Part shown: positions 24,805 to 33,093 of the stretch, in pieces
How positions within the stretch are numbered: the first letter of the stretch is position 1
Layout: each line of letters opens with the position of its first letter
Assembly (NCBI GenBank): GCA_964445985.1
Contig: CAYUMU010000008.1
Span: forward strand, 71,916-135,915
DNA length: 64,000 nucleotides
Direction of reading: 5' to 3'
Origin: CAYUMU01 sp964445985
GTDB taxonomy: Bacteria > Planctomycetota > Planctomycetia > Pirellulales > S012-138
Notes under the pieces: model-generated
The model's input: only the letters and a program-made list of their open reading frames with translations
Databases searched by the model: none
Told to the model about the DNA's origin: nothing
Made by a program: the position numbers and the translations under genes

Positions 24805-25296
24805 GCTTCAGCCGGCTGAACCGCCCGGCCCGTGGAGGACTGGGGGGCTTTCCCCGCTCCGCGCCACCGCGGCGGCAGCTTCGGGGAAAATCTTTAGAAA
24901 ATCGTGTCCGCTTTTGCCTCGGTCGCGCACAGTTAACCCTTGTTGGCGCCGCCGTGGCGCCAAGAAGTTGGAAGCTGCGCAGCGGAGAGCGAGTTTGCGG
25001 CCGGCGTCTATGGGGAAGTTCCCTGATGGTAGTCGATTCGCCTTGCACGCTTTGGCAGGCAGGTGCAAAATGCGCCTGAGCAGTTCGCTCGATGTTGCCG
25101 TTCCCTTCGGAATGGTTTCGCAACAGACCGCGATTGATGCGGTCCAGCTTGCGTTGATGTGGTTAAGAAGCATTTGAGTTGGTTCGCGGTGGCCTCGCGA
25201 TCTGAACCAGCCCGAGTGTTCGGTTGTGCTTTCTCCGCCCTTTGGAAATTGCTCTTCGGCCTCAGGGGCGCCGTAGACGGAAGGACGTCGTCTGTT
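24805..25296. other. Intergenic region with a strong hairpin
   Basis: 492 bp without a supported gene. TTGGCGCC (24943-24950) and GGCGCCAA (24956-24963) form a perfect 8-bp stem with loop GCCGT, 139 bp past the agmatine deiminase stop. There is no T-run. The remainder shows nothing I can assign. Confidence 0.45.
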
Positions 25297-25542
25297 ATGA
25301 GTTCGTTTGAATCAGTAGACCACTTGATGAGCGATCCTCGCTGGGACTGCTTTTGGTTTCTGCGGCCCGCGCGAAACCAGAAGCATGGCTTGTATGCCTG
25401 GCAAGTCTGGAGTTTCCGCGTGGATCGTCGCACCCAACATGAGCTGGAATGCCGGCTCGTTGCCAGTGGCGACTCGGCGACCGAAGCTTGCCAAAATGCT
25501 TTGGATACCGTGGAAGAACCGGTAGCTTTGCTCGAGTATTAA
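25297..25542 (+). CDS. Small hypothetical protein
   Basis: 81 aa from the ATG at 25297; the open frame continues upstream to 25159 but those residues are Cys/Leu-rich and unconvincing. The product is aromatic-rich (RWDCFWFLRPARNQKHGLYAWQVWSF) and ends in an acidic tail (ALDTVEEPVALLEY). AAGGA lies about 12 bases upstream, a loose ribosome binding site. No membrane segment or signal peptide, no family recognised. The body reads like a compact alpha/beta domain, which is the main reason to keep it. Confidence 0.45.
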   Translation: MSSFESVDHLMSDPRWDCFWFLRPARNQKHGLYAWQVWSFRVDRRTQHELECRLVASGDSATEACQNALDTVEEPVALLEY

Positions 25543-26006
25543 CCGTCCGCGGAGGTTGGCGCCTGCCGGTCTGCTAGATGTCCGGCCCAAGCCAAGTGCG
25601 GTACACGTAGCGCGCCGCGGGGGCTCACCCTCCAGCGGGCCACGTTCACCGCGGACGCGGCGCCGCATCAGCCTCCCGCCGGGCGTGTGCTAGAGAACAG
25701 CTTGAACTTGCGCGCCAAGGGTCGCGCACCCTTCGCATACTTTTCTTAACCGGCAGGTTTTGCCAGATCCCCGGCGGATCTCGCCGCTATCACTTCCGCA
25801 TGATCAGCTGCCGAACGTAACGCGGTCTCCGCCCAAGCCCAGGCTGGGCATGAACCTGTGTCGGTTGTGAGCAGTAGGCTCACGCCTGGTATCAAACTTG
25901 CCTTGTTGCCCCCAGCCAGTGCTCGGCAACGGCCAGATGGGGCAGCGCGCTAGCAACCGTGAATGAACGACAGGCCGTCAGAGTGTTTTTGCAAACAGGA
26001 GGTTGC
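25543..26006. other. Intergenic region, nothing assigned
   Basis: 464 bp without a supported gene. A small stem, AAGGGT (25717-25722) with ACCCTT (25728-25733), is the only regular structure I noticed. AGGAGG at 25997-26002 belongs to the next gene. Confidence 0.4.
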
Positions 26007-26504
26007 ATGTTGCCGGTCGCCAGCATTTTAACTGGATTGAGTACAGTCGGGTCTCTGTTCCGGCGGTCGGGTTCCGTGGAAGCCGCCAAAGCCACCGAGC
26101 CGGCCCCGGCCGACCCGTTGGCCAGTTTGTCCAGCGAAAGCGCACTCCAAGAATTGGCCTCGCGCCACGACCTGACCAAGATCTCGCCCGAAGACTTTTC
26201 AGCCCTGGCGCGGCAGTTGCATCAGGCCGGGGTGATTAACGATCGCGAACTGCAGGACCTGGCCGCGGTGCGATTGGAACTCGACCTGGCGGAATTGCCT
26301 CCGGGCAAGCCTGTGGACGTGCTGGCATTTTTGGAAACCAAGCAGCAGCGTCTGCAAGGACAGTTGGCAGCCCCAGCCGGCGGAACGTCGCCTTCACTAT
26401 CGGCTTCGGACTATAATGAGGCGGCCGATCGCGTGGCGCGGCAGTTGGACTTTCTAAGGGAGTTTCAGCAGGCTCGCTCCGGCGCGGTGGATACCACGGT
26501 ATAA
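26007..26504 (+). CDS. Hypothetical protein, helical
   Basis: 165 aa from the ATG at 26007, which has AGGAGG (25997-26002) just four bases upstream; a GTG at 25959 is possible but lacks a ribosome binding site. The product is mostly helical and acidic, with an Ala/Pro-rich stretch near the N-terminus (AAKATEPAPADPLASL). A segment ISPEDFSALARQLHQAGVINDRELQDLAAV resembles a small helix-turn-helix or EF-hand-like helical pair without clear ligands. No signal peptide. No family recognised. It stands alone between intergenic regions on the plus strand. Confidence 0.75.
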   Translation: MLPVASILTGLSTVGSLFRRSGSVEAAKATEPAPADPLASLSSESALQELASRHDLTKISPEDFSALARQLHQAGVINDRELQDLAAVRLELDLAELPPGKPVDVLAFLETKQQRLQGQLAAPAGGTSPSLSASDYNEAADRVARQLDFLREFQQARSGAVDTTV

Positions 26505-26571
26505 GAGGGGCGACGCGTAATAACTTCCCGATTGCGATTCACTGTGCCAGCCGATCTCTGGATGACAGGGT

Positions 26572-26614
26572 CGAATCCGCCGCTTCCTGGATTCCCGCAT
26601 GCGCGGGAATGACG
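26572..26614 (-). repeat. Palindromic dispersed repeat, copy A (extended form)
   Basis: Core of 28 nt at 26587-26614, centred on ATTCCCGC / GCGGGAAT with a short loop, preceded by the arm CGAATCCGCCGC. The same arm accompanies copies C and D. It lies between two plus-strand genes. Confidence 0.8.
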
Positions 26615-26703
26615 GGTAAGTGTGCGAGCAAATTGTCAGTGACCATTCGGGAAGCAATCGTTCGATGCCTCCTGGGTTGGTCCGATATTTTGCGAGCAGC
26701 AGC

Positions 26704-27186
26704 ATGAGCCTTCCCCCTGAAAACTCCTGGGTGGCCCCTTTGGGCCGCGTTTCCAGTGGCATTTTCATTCTTACCGTCCGCGGCGGCGCCGAAGAGACAG
26801 GCATGCTCACCAGTTGGGTGCAGCAGGCCGGCTTCGACCCCCCCATGGTTTCGGTCGCCGTGAAGGCCGGTCGCTACGTTTCGGACTGGTTGACCGCCGG
26901 CGCCCCGTTTGTGGTGAATGTGGTGGGCGCGGGGCAAACCCAGTTTCTCAAGCATTTTGGCCGGGGATTCGCGCCCGACGAGCCCGCCTTCGATGGCCTG
27001 AATATCGAACGCACCGCCGACGGCCTCCCCTGGTTGGCCGACTCGCTGGGTTACCTGGAATGCCGGCCGGAAGCCCATCTCGACTCCGGCGACCACCGCA
27101 TCTTTCTGGCCCAGGTCGTCCATGGCCAACTACTGAACGAAGTCGAGCCGATGCTGCACGTGCGCAAGAGCGGGCTGCGGTATTAA
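26704..27186 (+). CDS. Flavin reductase-like (DIM6/NTAB) domain protein
   Basis: 160 aa from the ATG at 26704. The sequence matches the FMN-binding split-barrel flavin reductase family: LGRVSSGIFILTVRGG, TGMLTSWVQQAGFDPPMVSVAVKAGR near residues 30-60, APFVVNVVG, and DSGDHRIFLAQVVHGQLL near the end. Such proteins bind FMN and either reduce flavin for a partner oxygenase or act as flavin-dependent oxidoreductases; the substrate is not visible. Length is normal for the family. No ribosome binding site is obvious. It converges with the 980-aa dehydrogenase/cytochrome gene. Confidence 0.88.
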   Translation: MSLPPENSWVAPLGRVSSGIFILTVRGGAEETGMLTSWVQQAGFDPPMVSVAVKAGRYVSDWLTAGAPFVVNVVGAGQTQFLKHFGRGFAPDEPAFDGLNIERTADGLPWLADSLGYLECRPEAHLDSGDHRIFLAQVVHGQLLNEVEPMLHVRKSGLRY

Positions 27187-27249
27187 GGGGCGAACCCCAG
27201 ATAGCATCGCAAGGAAGTCTGAAGCGGCGGTGTCGTTTCGATCCAAGGA

Positions 27250-30192
27250 TCATTCATGCTTTTGCTCTCGTGCAACTGGATCCCCGCCTTCGCGGGGATG
27301 ACGGCCCTGGAGCAGGTAGGAGATCAAATCCTGCAGTTCCTCAGGCTGCTTCACAATGCCCTGCGGCATGGGCGACAGATTTTGCAGCGCTCGCTGTTCG
27401 ATATCCTTCTTCTCAATCACCACCTTCTTGGTGTCGGGCAGCAGCAACTCAATTCGGTCGGCCGTTTCGGCGATCAACAGCCCCACCAGGGGCCGGCCAT
27501 CGCTGGTGATCACCTGCGTGGCCCGAAACACGGGCGAAATCTGCCGGTTGGGCGCCAGCACCGATTCCACCAGGTAAGGAACCGTGAACCGCTTGGCCGC
27601 GTCGGCCAGGCTCGGTCCCCCCATGCCGGCCGCTTCGGCCGATATGGCGTGGCATTTGGCGCAGCCCATCGATTCGAATAGCTTCCGGCCTTGCTCGGGG
27701 TTGCCTTGGGTCACCGCCTGCTTCCAATCGCGCTCCAAAAACTCCGGCGGTATTTTGTAATCGCCGCCGCCGGCGGTCGCCAACCGTTCCGCCAGGCTGG
27801 GGCCCTCCACCTTGTCGGGCAGCACAATCGCCACTTCGGCCAGCGCGCGGTAGCTGATATAGAGTTGGCTGGCGCCCGTGCGATTACGCACGCGAAGCAA
27901 AATGTCGTTCGACCCAGGCTGCAATTCCAGCACCACCGTGTCTTGATACGGCAGGGCGCCACGTTCGACATCGTTGCTCCAAATCTGCCGTCCGTTGTGC
28001 CAGGCTTCGATGCCGTCGTCGCTGCCGAGGAGCAGGTGAGCCCGCTGCTTCTGGCCGCTTTCCATGCGGAAGTACGCGTACACCGAGCGCCGATCGACAT
28101 TGCCGTACAGCGCGGCCAGATCGAACTGCCGCTGCGTCTGTTGCTGTTGCCATGAAAGCTCCTGGTCGCCCTCGGTGTACTTCGCGGCCAGGTCCACGGC
28201 GCCCTCTTGCGGCGCGTGCTTCCGCGAAAAGCCCTGGTCGCCATCGTCGAAGGGGCCAACCAGCCAGGCCGTGGTGACATTGCTCAGTCGGGCAATATTC
28301 AGCCGGCGTTCCTGGTCCGCCGTAACAACCTTGTTCACAACCGGCTCGCTACGAGGGTCGTTGAGCAGCGAGAGAAAATAGGCCGCCTGCAACCGCACGC
28401 CACGGTCGGCGTCTCGGGTGCTGGCCAGCAACATCTCAAACAGACGCTGCTGGTCGTCGCTGGGCGTGCCCTGTTTCCAATGATCGGCCACGGTGTAATT
28501 GCCCACCGGTCCCAGCGAACGGAGGTCGATCTGCTCGCTGGCATATTGCACGGTGTAGGCGGTCTCACTTTGCAGCTTGTCGAGCTGGCAACCAGGCGGA
28601 ACGGCCGCGTCGGTTGTCGGCAAGGTCAGGCGAAACCCCGTGGCGAGCACGCCTGCCAGACGCCGGCGGCGGTCGCCCGCCTTGAGCATGTCGGCCAGCA
28701 CCGTCCGCGGAGCGCGCTCGGCCAAGAACATGCAGGCCACATGGCGAAGGTAACTATCCTCGGAACCGGCCGTGGTAATCACGTCGTCGAAGCTGGCGGG
28801 GCCTTCCTCATCGAACAGGTCCAGAAGTGCGCGGAGCCGAGCAGCGGGGCCGGCGGTCAGGACTTGGGCGACGGGCGGGTCAGCCGGCTTGCCGCGCCGC
28901 TGCAGTTCAACGGTGGCGGCATAGCGCCGCTGCCACGATCGACTGGCCAGGTCCAGGTAAAGATCCTTCTCGGAGCGCGTGGTAATGTCGTACGCCTCGA
29001 ACGGCGCGGTCGAGGGATCATCCTTCCGGGTGATCATCACAATGTCGCTCTTGTAGACCGGCGACCCTTCATTTTGAGCCATGTAACAAATGGTGGCAAA
29101 AATCCGCCCCCCACGGCCCACGCTTACGCCCACCGGTCGGGCCTGATCTTGGCCATCCAGCAGGTCGAGCTCTTCGGCCTTGAAGGTGGCGCCATGCTCC
29201 TTGAGCGGATAGCGCGTCACGCTCTTGATACACCATCGGGCCACCAGCAAGTTATGGCGAAAGCGGGGCGGCAAAAAGTCTTCGTCGTAGTAAGCCTGAC
29301 CCACCGGCACAAACCGGCCGAGGTTGTCGTTGAGCGTATCGAGCAGGTCGGCCCGCTCGGGCGATTTGCTCTTCAACCAACCCCGCGGCCAACTGTAATA
29401 GGCATGCGGAACCACGTGCAGCAGCCGCCCCGGCACGTATTCGGCCGGCATGCCTTCGTGGTCGTTGTCGTTGGTGAACAGATTCCAGTCATGGTCGAAC
29501 ACCAGCCCACAGCTATTGCGAAGTCCGCGGGCCACCACCCGAAAACGGCTGCCATCAGGGCGAATGCGGAAGACTCCCCCCACCCCGTTGTAAGGCGTGC
29601 GAGCCCAGCGGCGGCCATTGACTTCGGTAGTCGCTTCTTGCTCTTCCCCACTTGGTTTATAGAAAAACGACCAATGCCCCCAGTGGTCGGGGCGGGTGAA
29701 GTCGCCGTAGTACCAGAGCGGGTCGCCCATCGAAATGTAGAGATCGCCTTCGGGACCGAACGCCAAACCGTGGAAACACTGATGCACGTGCCCTAGCGGA
29801 ACGCCCCACAACAGCCGCTCGGCCTTCACGCCTTCACGCTTGGTTACCGCCCCGGGCAGCACATAAATGGCGGCCACCGTGGCGACATAGATGTCGTGGC
29901 CGCGGATCGCGATATCGTTGATCCAGGTATCGGCCGGAAAGCGATACAGCTCTTGCCGGGCCGCATAGGTTCCATCCGCTTGGGGCTCGTAAACGAACAG
30001 GGCCTCGCGCCCACCCACGAACATCCGGCCCAGGGTGTCGAGCCGCACTGATAGGAAGGATTCGTCGGGCGATGAATCGAGCCGCACAATCTTGAGGTCG
30101 GGCTCGGCCGGCAGGTAATCGGCGTCGTCCGCGGCACGCAAATTCGTGCCGACGCAAGACAGGCAAAGTACAAGGAGGGCGCGCAACATCAT
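27250..30192 (-). CDS. PVC-type membrane-bound dehydrogenase with C-terminal cytochrome c
   Basis: 980 aa with a signal peptide (LRALLVLCLSCVGTNLRAADD). The N-terminal 390 residues form a beta-propeller-like dehydrogenase domain (LDTLGRMFVGGREALFVYE; HGLAFGPEGDLYISMGDP; FRIRPDGSRFRVVARGLRNS; LFTNDNDHEG). HEAT-like helices follow, then a PA14/jelly-roll-like region (RAHLLLGSDDGIEAWHNGRQ), and a C-terminal cytochrome c domain with GCAKCH. Proteins of this layout are common in Planctomycetota and Verrucomicrobiota and are thought to oxidise sugars or similar compounds in the periplasm. The last 18 codons come from a palindromic repeat (copy B) and read HPREGGDP, so the C-terminus is a graft. It is divergent from the sialidase-like gene. 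Confidence 0.92.
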   Translation of the reverse strand: MMLRALLVLCLSCVGTNLRAADDADYLPAEPDLKIVRLDSSPDESFLSVRLDTLGRMFVGGREALFVYEPQADGTYAARQELYRFPADTWINDIAIRGHDIYVATVAAIYVLPGAVTKREGVKAERLLWGVPLGHVHQCFHGLAFGPEGDLYISMGDPLWYYGDFTRPDHWGHWSFFYKPSGEEQEATTEVNGRRWARTPYNGVGGVFRIRPDGSRFRVVARGLRNSCGLVFDHDWNLFTNDNDHEGMPAEYVPGRLLHVVPHAYYSWPRGWLKSKSPERADLLDTLNDNLGRFVPVGQAYYDEDFLPPRFRHNLLVARWCIKSVTRYPLKEHGATFKAEELDLLDGQDQARPVGVSVGRGGRIFATICYMAQNEGSPVYKSDIVMITRKDDPSTAPFEAYDITTRSEKDLYLDLASRSWQRRYAATVELQRRGKPADPPVAQVLTAGPAARLRALLDLFDEEGPASFDDVITTAGSEDSYLRHVACMFLAERAPRTVLADMLKAGDRRRRLAGVLATGFRLTLPTTDAAVPPGCQLDKLQSETAYTVQYASEQIDLRSLGPVGNYTVADHWKQGTPSDDQQRLFEMLLASTRDADRGVRLQAAYFLSLLNDPRSEPVVNKVVTADQERRLNIARLSNVTTAWLVGPFDDGDQGFSRKHAPQEGAVDLAAKYTEGDQELSWQQQQTQRQFDLAALYGNVDRRSVYAYFRMESGQKQRAHLLLGSDDGIEAWHNGRQIWSNDVERGALPYQDTVVLELQPGSNDILLRVRNRTGASQLYISYRALAEVAIVLPDKVEGPSLAERLATAGGGDYKIPPEFLERDWKQAVTQGNPEQGRKLFESMGCAKCHAISAEAAGMGGPSLADAAKRFTVPYLVESVLAPNRQISPVFRATQVITSDGRPLVGLLIAETADRIELLLPDTKKVVIEKKDIEQRALQNLSPMPQGIVKQPEELQDLISYLLQGRHPREGGDPVAREQKHE
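27276..27303 (-). repeat. Palindromic dispersed repeat, copy B, inside a coding region
   Basis: Core of 28 nt with ATCCCCGC / GCGGGGAT arms. It overlaps the last codons of the 980-aa gene and lies between convergent genes. Translated on the minus strand it gives HPREGGDP, a peptide typical of repeat-derived protein ends. Confidence 0.85.
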
Positions 30193-30444
30193 GAGAACTC
30201 TTGAGGGGAAGTATCGTCGGCGAAGCCGAATCCGCCAGAGTTCTATTCATAACCACCGAGCGGGTCCGATACCACAAGTTTGGCGCGGGTGGCGCGGCCG
30301 GCCGTACTTGGGAGTCGCACATGGCGAACAGTCGCATGGGAGCGATTCGCGTCCATAAAACAGGCGCGAACCGCCCGCGCGAATGTTAAATTCATCACAG
30401 CTTACCAACACGGGCGAAGCCATATTTCTTCTCGGGAGTCTCGC

Positions 30445-31491
30445 ATGCAGCTTTACTTGTCAGCGTCGGTTCGGAGGATCGCGGCGATTGCCCTGTTCGT
30501 GTTGCCGATGGCAATGCAGGCAAACAGAGCCACCGCCGAAGACCAGGCAGTTTCGATCCTCGCCGCGAAAATTGGCGGACACATCCACCCTTCCATCTGC
30601 TGCACCCAAGACGGCACGCTGGTCGCCGTTTATAAAGGCGGCGGGGGCCTGATGGCCGCCCGCTCCACCGATGGAGGCGCAACCTGGGATCCGCCGGCAC
30701 TGATTCCCACCTCCGACCAGCGGCCCGAGGTGATTCGCGAAGTGAAAAAGTTCGAGGTCTACCCCGGCACTGCCGATACCCTGCCCGACGGCCGGGTGCT
30801 CGTCACCTGGAACTACATTGCCGACGACAAAGCCAACGACGGCTATTACGAAAGGGCTTTGCTCTACACGCTCAGTTCCGATGGAGGACGAACGTGGACC
30901 GAGCAGAAATTGATTGGACCCGTCGATGGCACGCACCTGGGCGCCGTGCGGCACAATGTTCTGCCCTGGGCAAATGGCCAATGGCTGTTGCCGCTAAGGG
31001 TGGGGCCGCCGCGAATCTACGATCCCCACACGGGCAAGCTCACCGTCTTCCCGCTGGTAGGACCCGACGGCAAAACCCACTCTTATCAGCAGATTGTGCG
31101 CACCGCCAAAGGCACCCTGCTGGCCATGGGACCGGTCTTTCTGCGGTCGACCAATGAAGGACGCACTTGGGCCGAAGTGCCCAACTTTGCGGTAGCGCCC
31201 CTCGGCGATACCGCCGAGGGCCGCTACCTGACGACGCTCTCCGACGGTCGCGTGCTGGTTACCTGGGGCGTGGGCAACGACAACCTCGGCCTCCGCTACA
31301 ACTTCTCGACCGACGATGGTTTGACCTGGAACAACGACAGCACCGTCACGCTGCTGCCCAAAACACACGCCATTGCCCGCTACTATTCGGCCCGCACCAC
31401 GCAGATCGACGATAACCACGTAGGCACGGTCTTCATGAACCGCGACGGCGTTCACTTCTTGAAGGCCAAGGTGGATCAGATCGCAAAGTAA
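30445..31491 (+). CDS. Sialidase-like BNR/Asp-box exported protein
   Basis: 348 aa from the ATG at 30445, which has GGGAG (30434-30438) six bases upstream. The longer frame to 30280 is rejected because the signal peptide (IAAIALFVLPMAMQANRATAED) starts here. At least four Asp-box repeats are visible: STDGGATWDPP, SSDGGRTWTEQ, STNEGRTWAEV and STDDGLTWNND, spaced as in a six-bladed sialidase propeller. The family includes exo-alpha-sialidases and related glycan-binding hydrolases; I cannot place the full arginine triad, so sialidase activity is not assured. It is followed by a convergent Gfo/Idh/MocA gene. Confidence 0.88.
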   Translation: MQLYLSASVRRIAAIALFVLPMAMQANRATAEDQAVSILAAKIGGHIHPSICCTQDGTLVAVYKGGGGLMAARSTDGGATWDPPALIPTSDQRPEVIREVKKFEVYPGTADTLPDGRVLVTWNYIADDKANDGYYERALLYTLSSDGGRTWTEQKLIGPVDGTHLGAVRHNVLPWANGQWLLPLRVGPPRIYDPHTGKLTVFPLVGPDGKTHSYQQIVRTAKGTLLAMGPVFLRSTNEGRTWAEVPNFAVAPLGDTAEGRYLTTLSDGRVLVTWGVGNDNLGLRYNFSTDDGLTWNNDSTVTLLPKTHAIARYYSARTTQIDDNHVGTVFMNRDGVHFLKAKVDQIAK

Positions 31492-31576
31492 CGCCGCCCA
31501 TTTCAACACCATGAAGACGCCAACGCGTCGGGTTTGGCAAGACTCAATCGAATTCCAGGCAAATTTTCTTGCTCCC

Positions 31577-31609
31577 TTCTCCCTCGGAAATACCGGGGAG
31601 AGGGGAGAA
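31577..31609. terminator. Hairpin between convergent genes
   Basis: TTCTCCC (31577-31583) can pair with GGGAGAA (31603-31609), with an inner CTCGG / CCGGGGAG match. It lies between the sialidase-like gene and the convergent oxidoreductase gene. The stem has a bulge and no T-run, so it may be a repeat rather than a factor-free terminator. Confidence 0.35.
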
Positions 31610-31677
31610 AAGCGTTTCGTGCCGCTGCAGCTTCCCGTTGCTCAATCCAAACAGGGGAAGCTATAAAAAACCAACCC

Positions 31678-33006
31678 TTAGCCCAGCCCGGCCACTTCAA
31701 AGCCGTCGCGGTACTTGCGTTTCAGCAAGGCGTTGGCCTCGGGCAGATTGGTCACCGCGATCTTCTCGGCATCCCACATCAGCTTGGTGTCGGGGAAGCG
31801 GTTGGCCACCACGCCCAGCAGCAGGGCTTCGGTCAGCGGACCCGCGTAACTAAAGCTGGCGCTGGTTTCGCCCTGGCCCAGGCAGGCATCGACCCATTGA
31901 TGGTAGTGGTTCTGACTATCCACTTCGGGTCGCTGATACTTGCTGAACTTGTCCTGTGGGAAGAGTAGCGCCTCGGCCACGTGGGGCAGCAGCAGGTAGC
32001 CTTCTTCGCCCACGAACAGCGAGCCCTGGCCGGGCAACTTGAGATCGGCCGGCAATTTCAGTTCTTCGCTGGCAGGCGGGGCAAAGCCGCCATCGTACCA
32101 CTTCCACAGCAGCGTATCGGTGGTGTGCTTGGTGCCCGGGAACTCGTACTCCACAATATTTTTTTCAGGGTGTCCCACGCCGGTCGGTTTGCGGCAACTG
32201 GTCTTGGCCCAATGGGGCGCCGTGAGTTCCAAGGCCGCGTAGGGCGTATCGAAAATATGCACGCCCATGTCGCCCAGCGTGCCGGTGCCAAAGTCGATCA
32301 GCTTGCGCCAATTGCCGGGATGATACACGCCCGGCGTGAAGGGCCGCTCGGCGGCGGTCCCTAGCCACAGGTTCCAATCGAGCGTGCTGGGCACTTGATC
32401 CGTGCCTTGGAAGGCCGGGCCGTCGTAGCCCCAGTTCTTGTTCGACCAGGCATGCACCTGACTCACTTTGCCGATCACGCCCGACTGAATCAACTTCACC
32501 GCCCGGCGATAGGGGGCACTGGAATGAACCTGAATGCCCATCTGTGTCGGCAGCTTCTTCTGCTCGGCCAGCAGCCGCAGTTGCCGGGCTTCGAACACTT
32601 CGTGCGTGAGCGGCTTTTGGCAGTAGACCGGCTTGTTGTTGTTCAGCGCCGTCAAGGCCGCCGGGGCGTGCGTGTGGTCGGGCGTCGAAACCACCACGGC
32701 ATCGATCTTGTCGCCCAGCTTGGCGAACAGCTCGCGGTAGTCGCGGAAGGTTTGCGCGCCGGGATGTTTGGCTTGGGCGGACTCCAGCCGCGTGAGGTCC
32801 ACGTCGCACAGCGCGGCGACTTCGACCTGCTTATGCGAAGCGATCGAACCCAAATCGGCGCCCCCCATGCCGCCCACGCCAATATGGGCCGTGCGCAGTT
32901 TACCGTTAGGGCTGGCCGCGCGCAGTGCCGACGACAGCGTGGGCAGCGCCAACACAACCGCGCTGGCCTTGAGAAAGTCACGGCGTTCGATGGGGCGATT
33001 CTTCAT
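31678..33006 (-). CDS. Gfo/Idh/MocA family oxidoreductase, Tat-exported
   Basis: 442 aa from the ATG at 33006. A twin-arginine leader (IERRDFLKASAVVLALPTL) predicts export. The Rossmann domain follows (RTAHIGVGGMGGADLGSI; ALCDVDLTRLESA), then the family's VVVSTPDHTHAPAAL segment and YCQKPLTHEVFEARQL, which holds the conserved catalytic Lys (EKP/QKP). The C-terminal domain includes NWGYDGPAFQG and GTGTLGDMGVHIFDTPYAAL with the family's conserved His. Such enzymes oxidise or interconvert sugars and inositols with NAD(P); exported planctomycete members are common and may carry a bound cofactor. GGAG sits 11 bases upstream. The esterase gene precedes it by 87 bp on the same strand. Confidence 0.93.
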   Translation of the reverse strand: MKNRPIERRDFLKASAVVLALPTLSSALRAASPNGKLRTAHIGVGGMGGADLGSIASHKQVEVAALCDVDLTRLESAQAKHPGAQTFRDYRELFAKLGDKIDAVVVSTPDHTHAPAALTALNNNKPVYCQKPLTHEVFEARQLRLLAEQKKLPTQMGIQVHSSAPYRRAVKLIQSGVIGKVSQVHAWSNKNWGYDGPAFQGTDQVPSTLDWNLWLGTAAERPFTPGVYHPGNWRKLIDFGTGTLGDMGVHIFDTPYAALELTAPHWAKTSCRKPTGVGHPEKNIVEYEFPGTKHTTDTLLWKWYDGGFAPPASEELKLPADLKLPGQGSLFVGEEGYLLLPHVAEALLFPQDKFSKYQRPEVDSQNHYHQWVDACLGQGETSASFSYAGPLTEALLLGVVANRFPDTKLMWDAEKIAVTNLPEANALLKRKYRDGFEVAGLG

Positions 33007-33093
33007 GCGAGCAATTCTCCGAGTTAGTTCCAACACGTACGACGGCGCCATTCTAAACGGCCATCCGTTGCATAAGCACGCTCAAAAAAACGA

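Noticed and set aside
28207..29796. A 529-codon plus-strand frame
   Set aside because: Antisense to the 980-aa dehydrogenase/cytochrome, no domain recognised.
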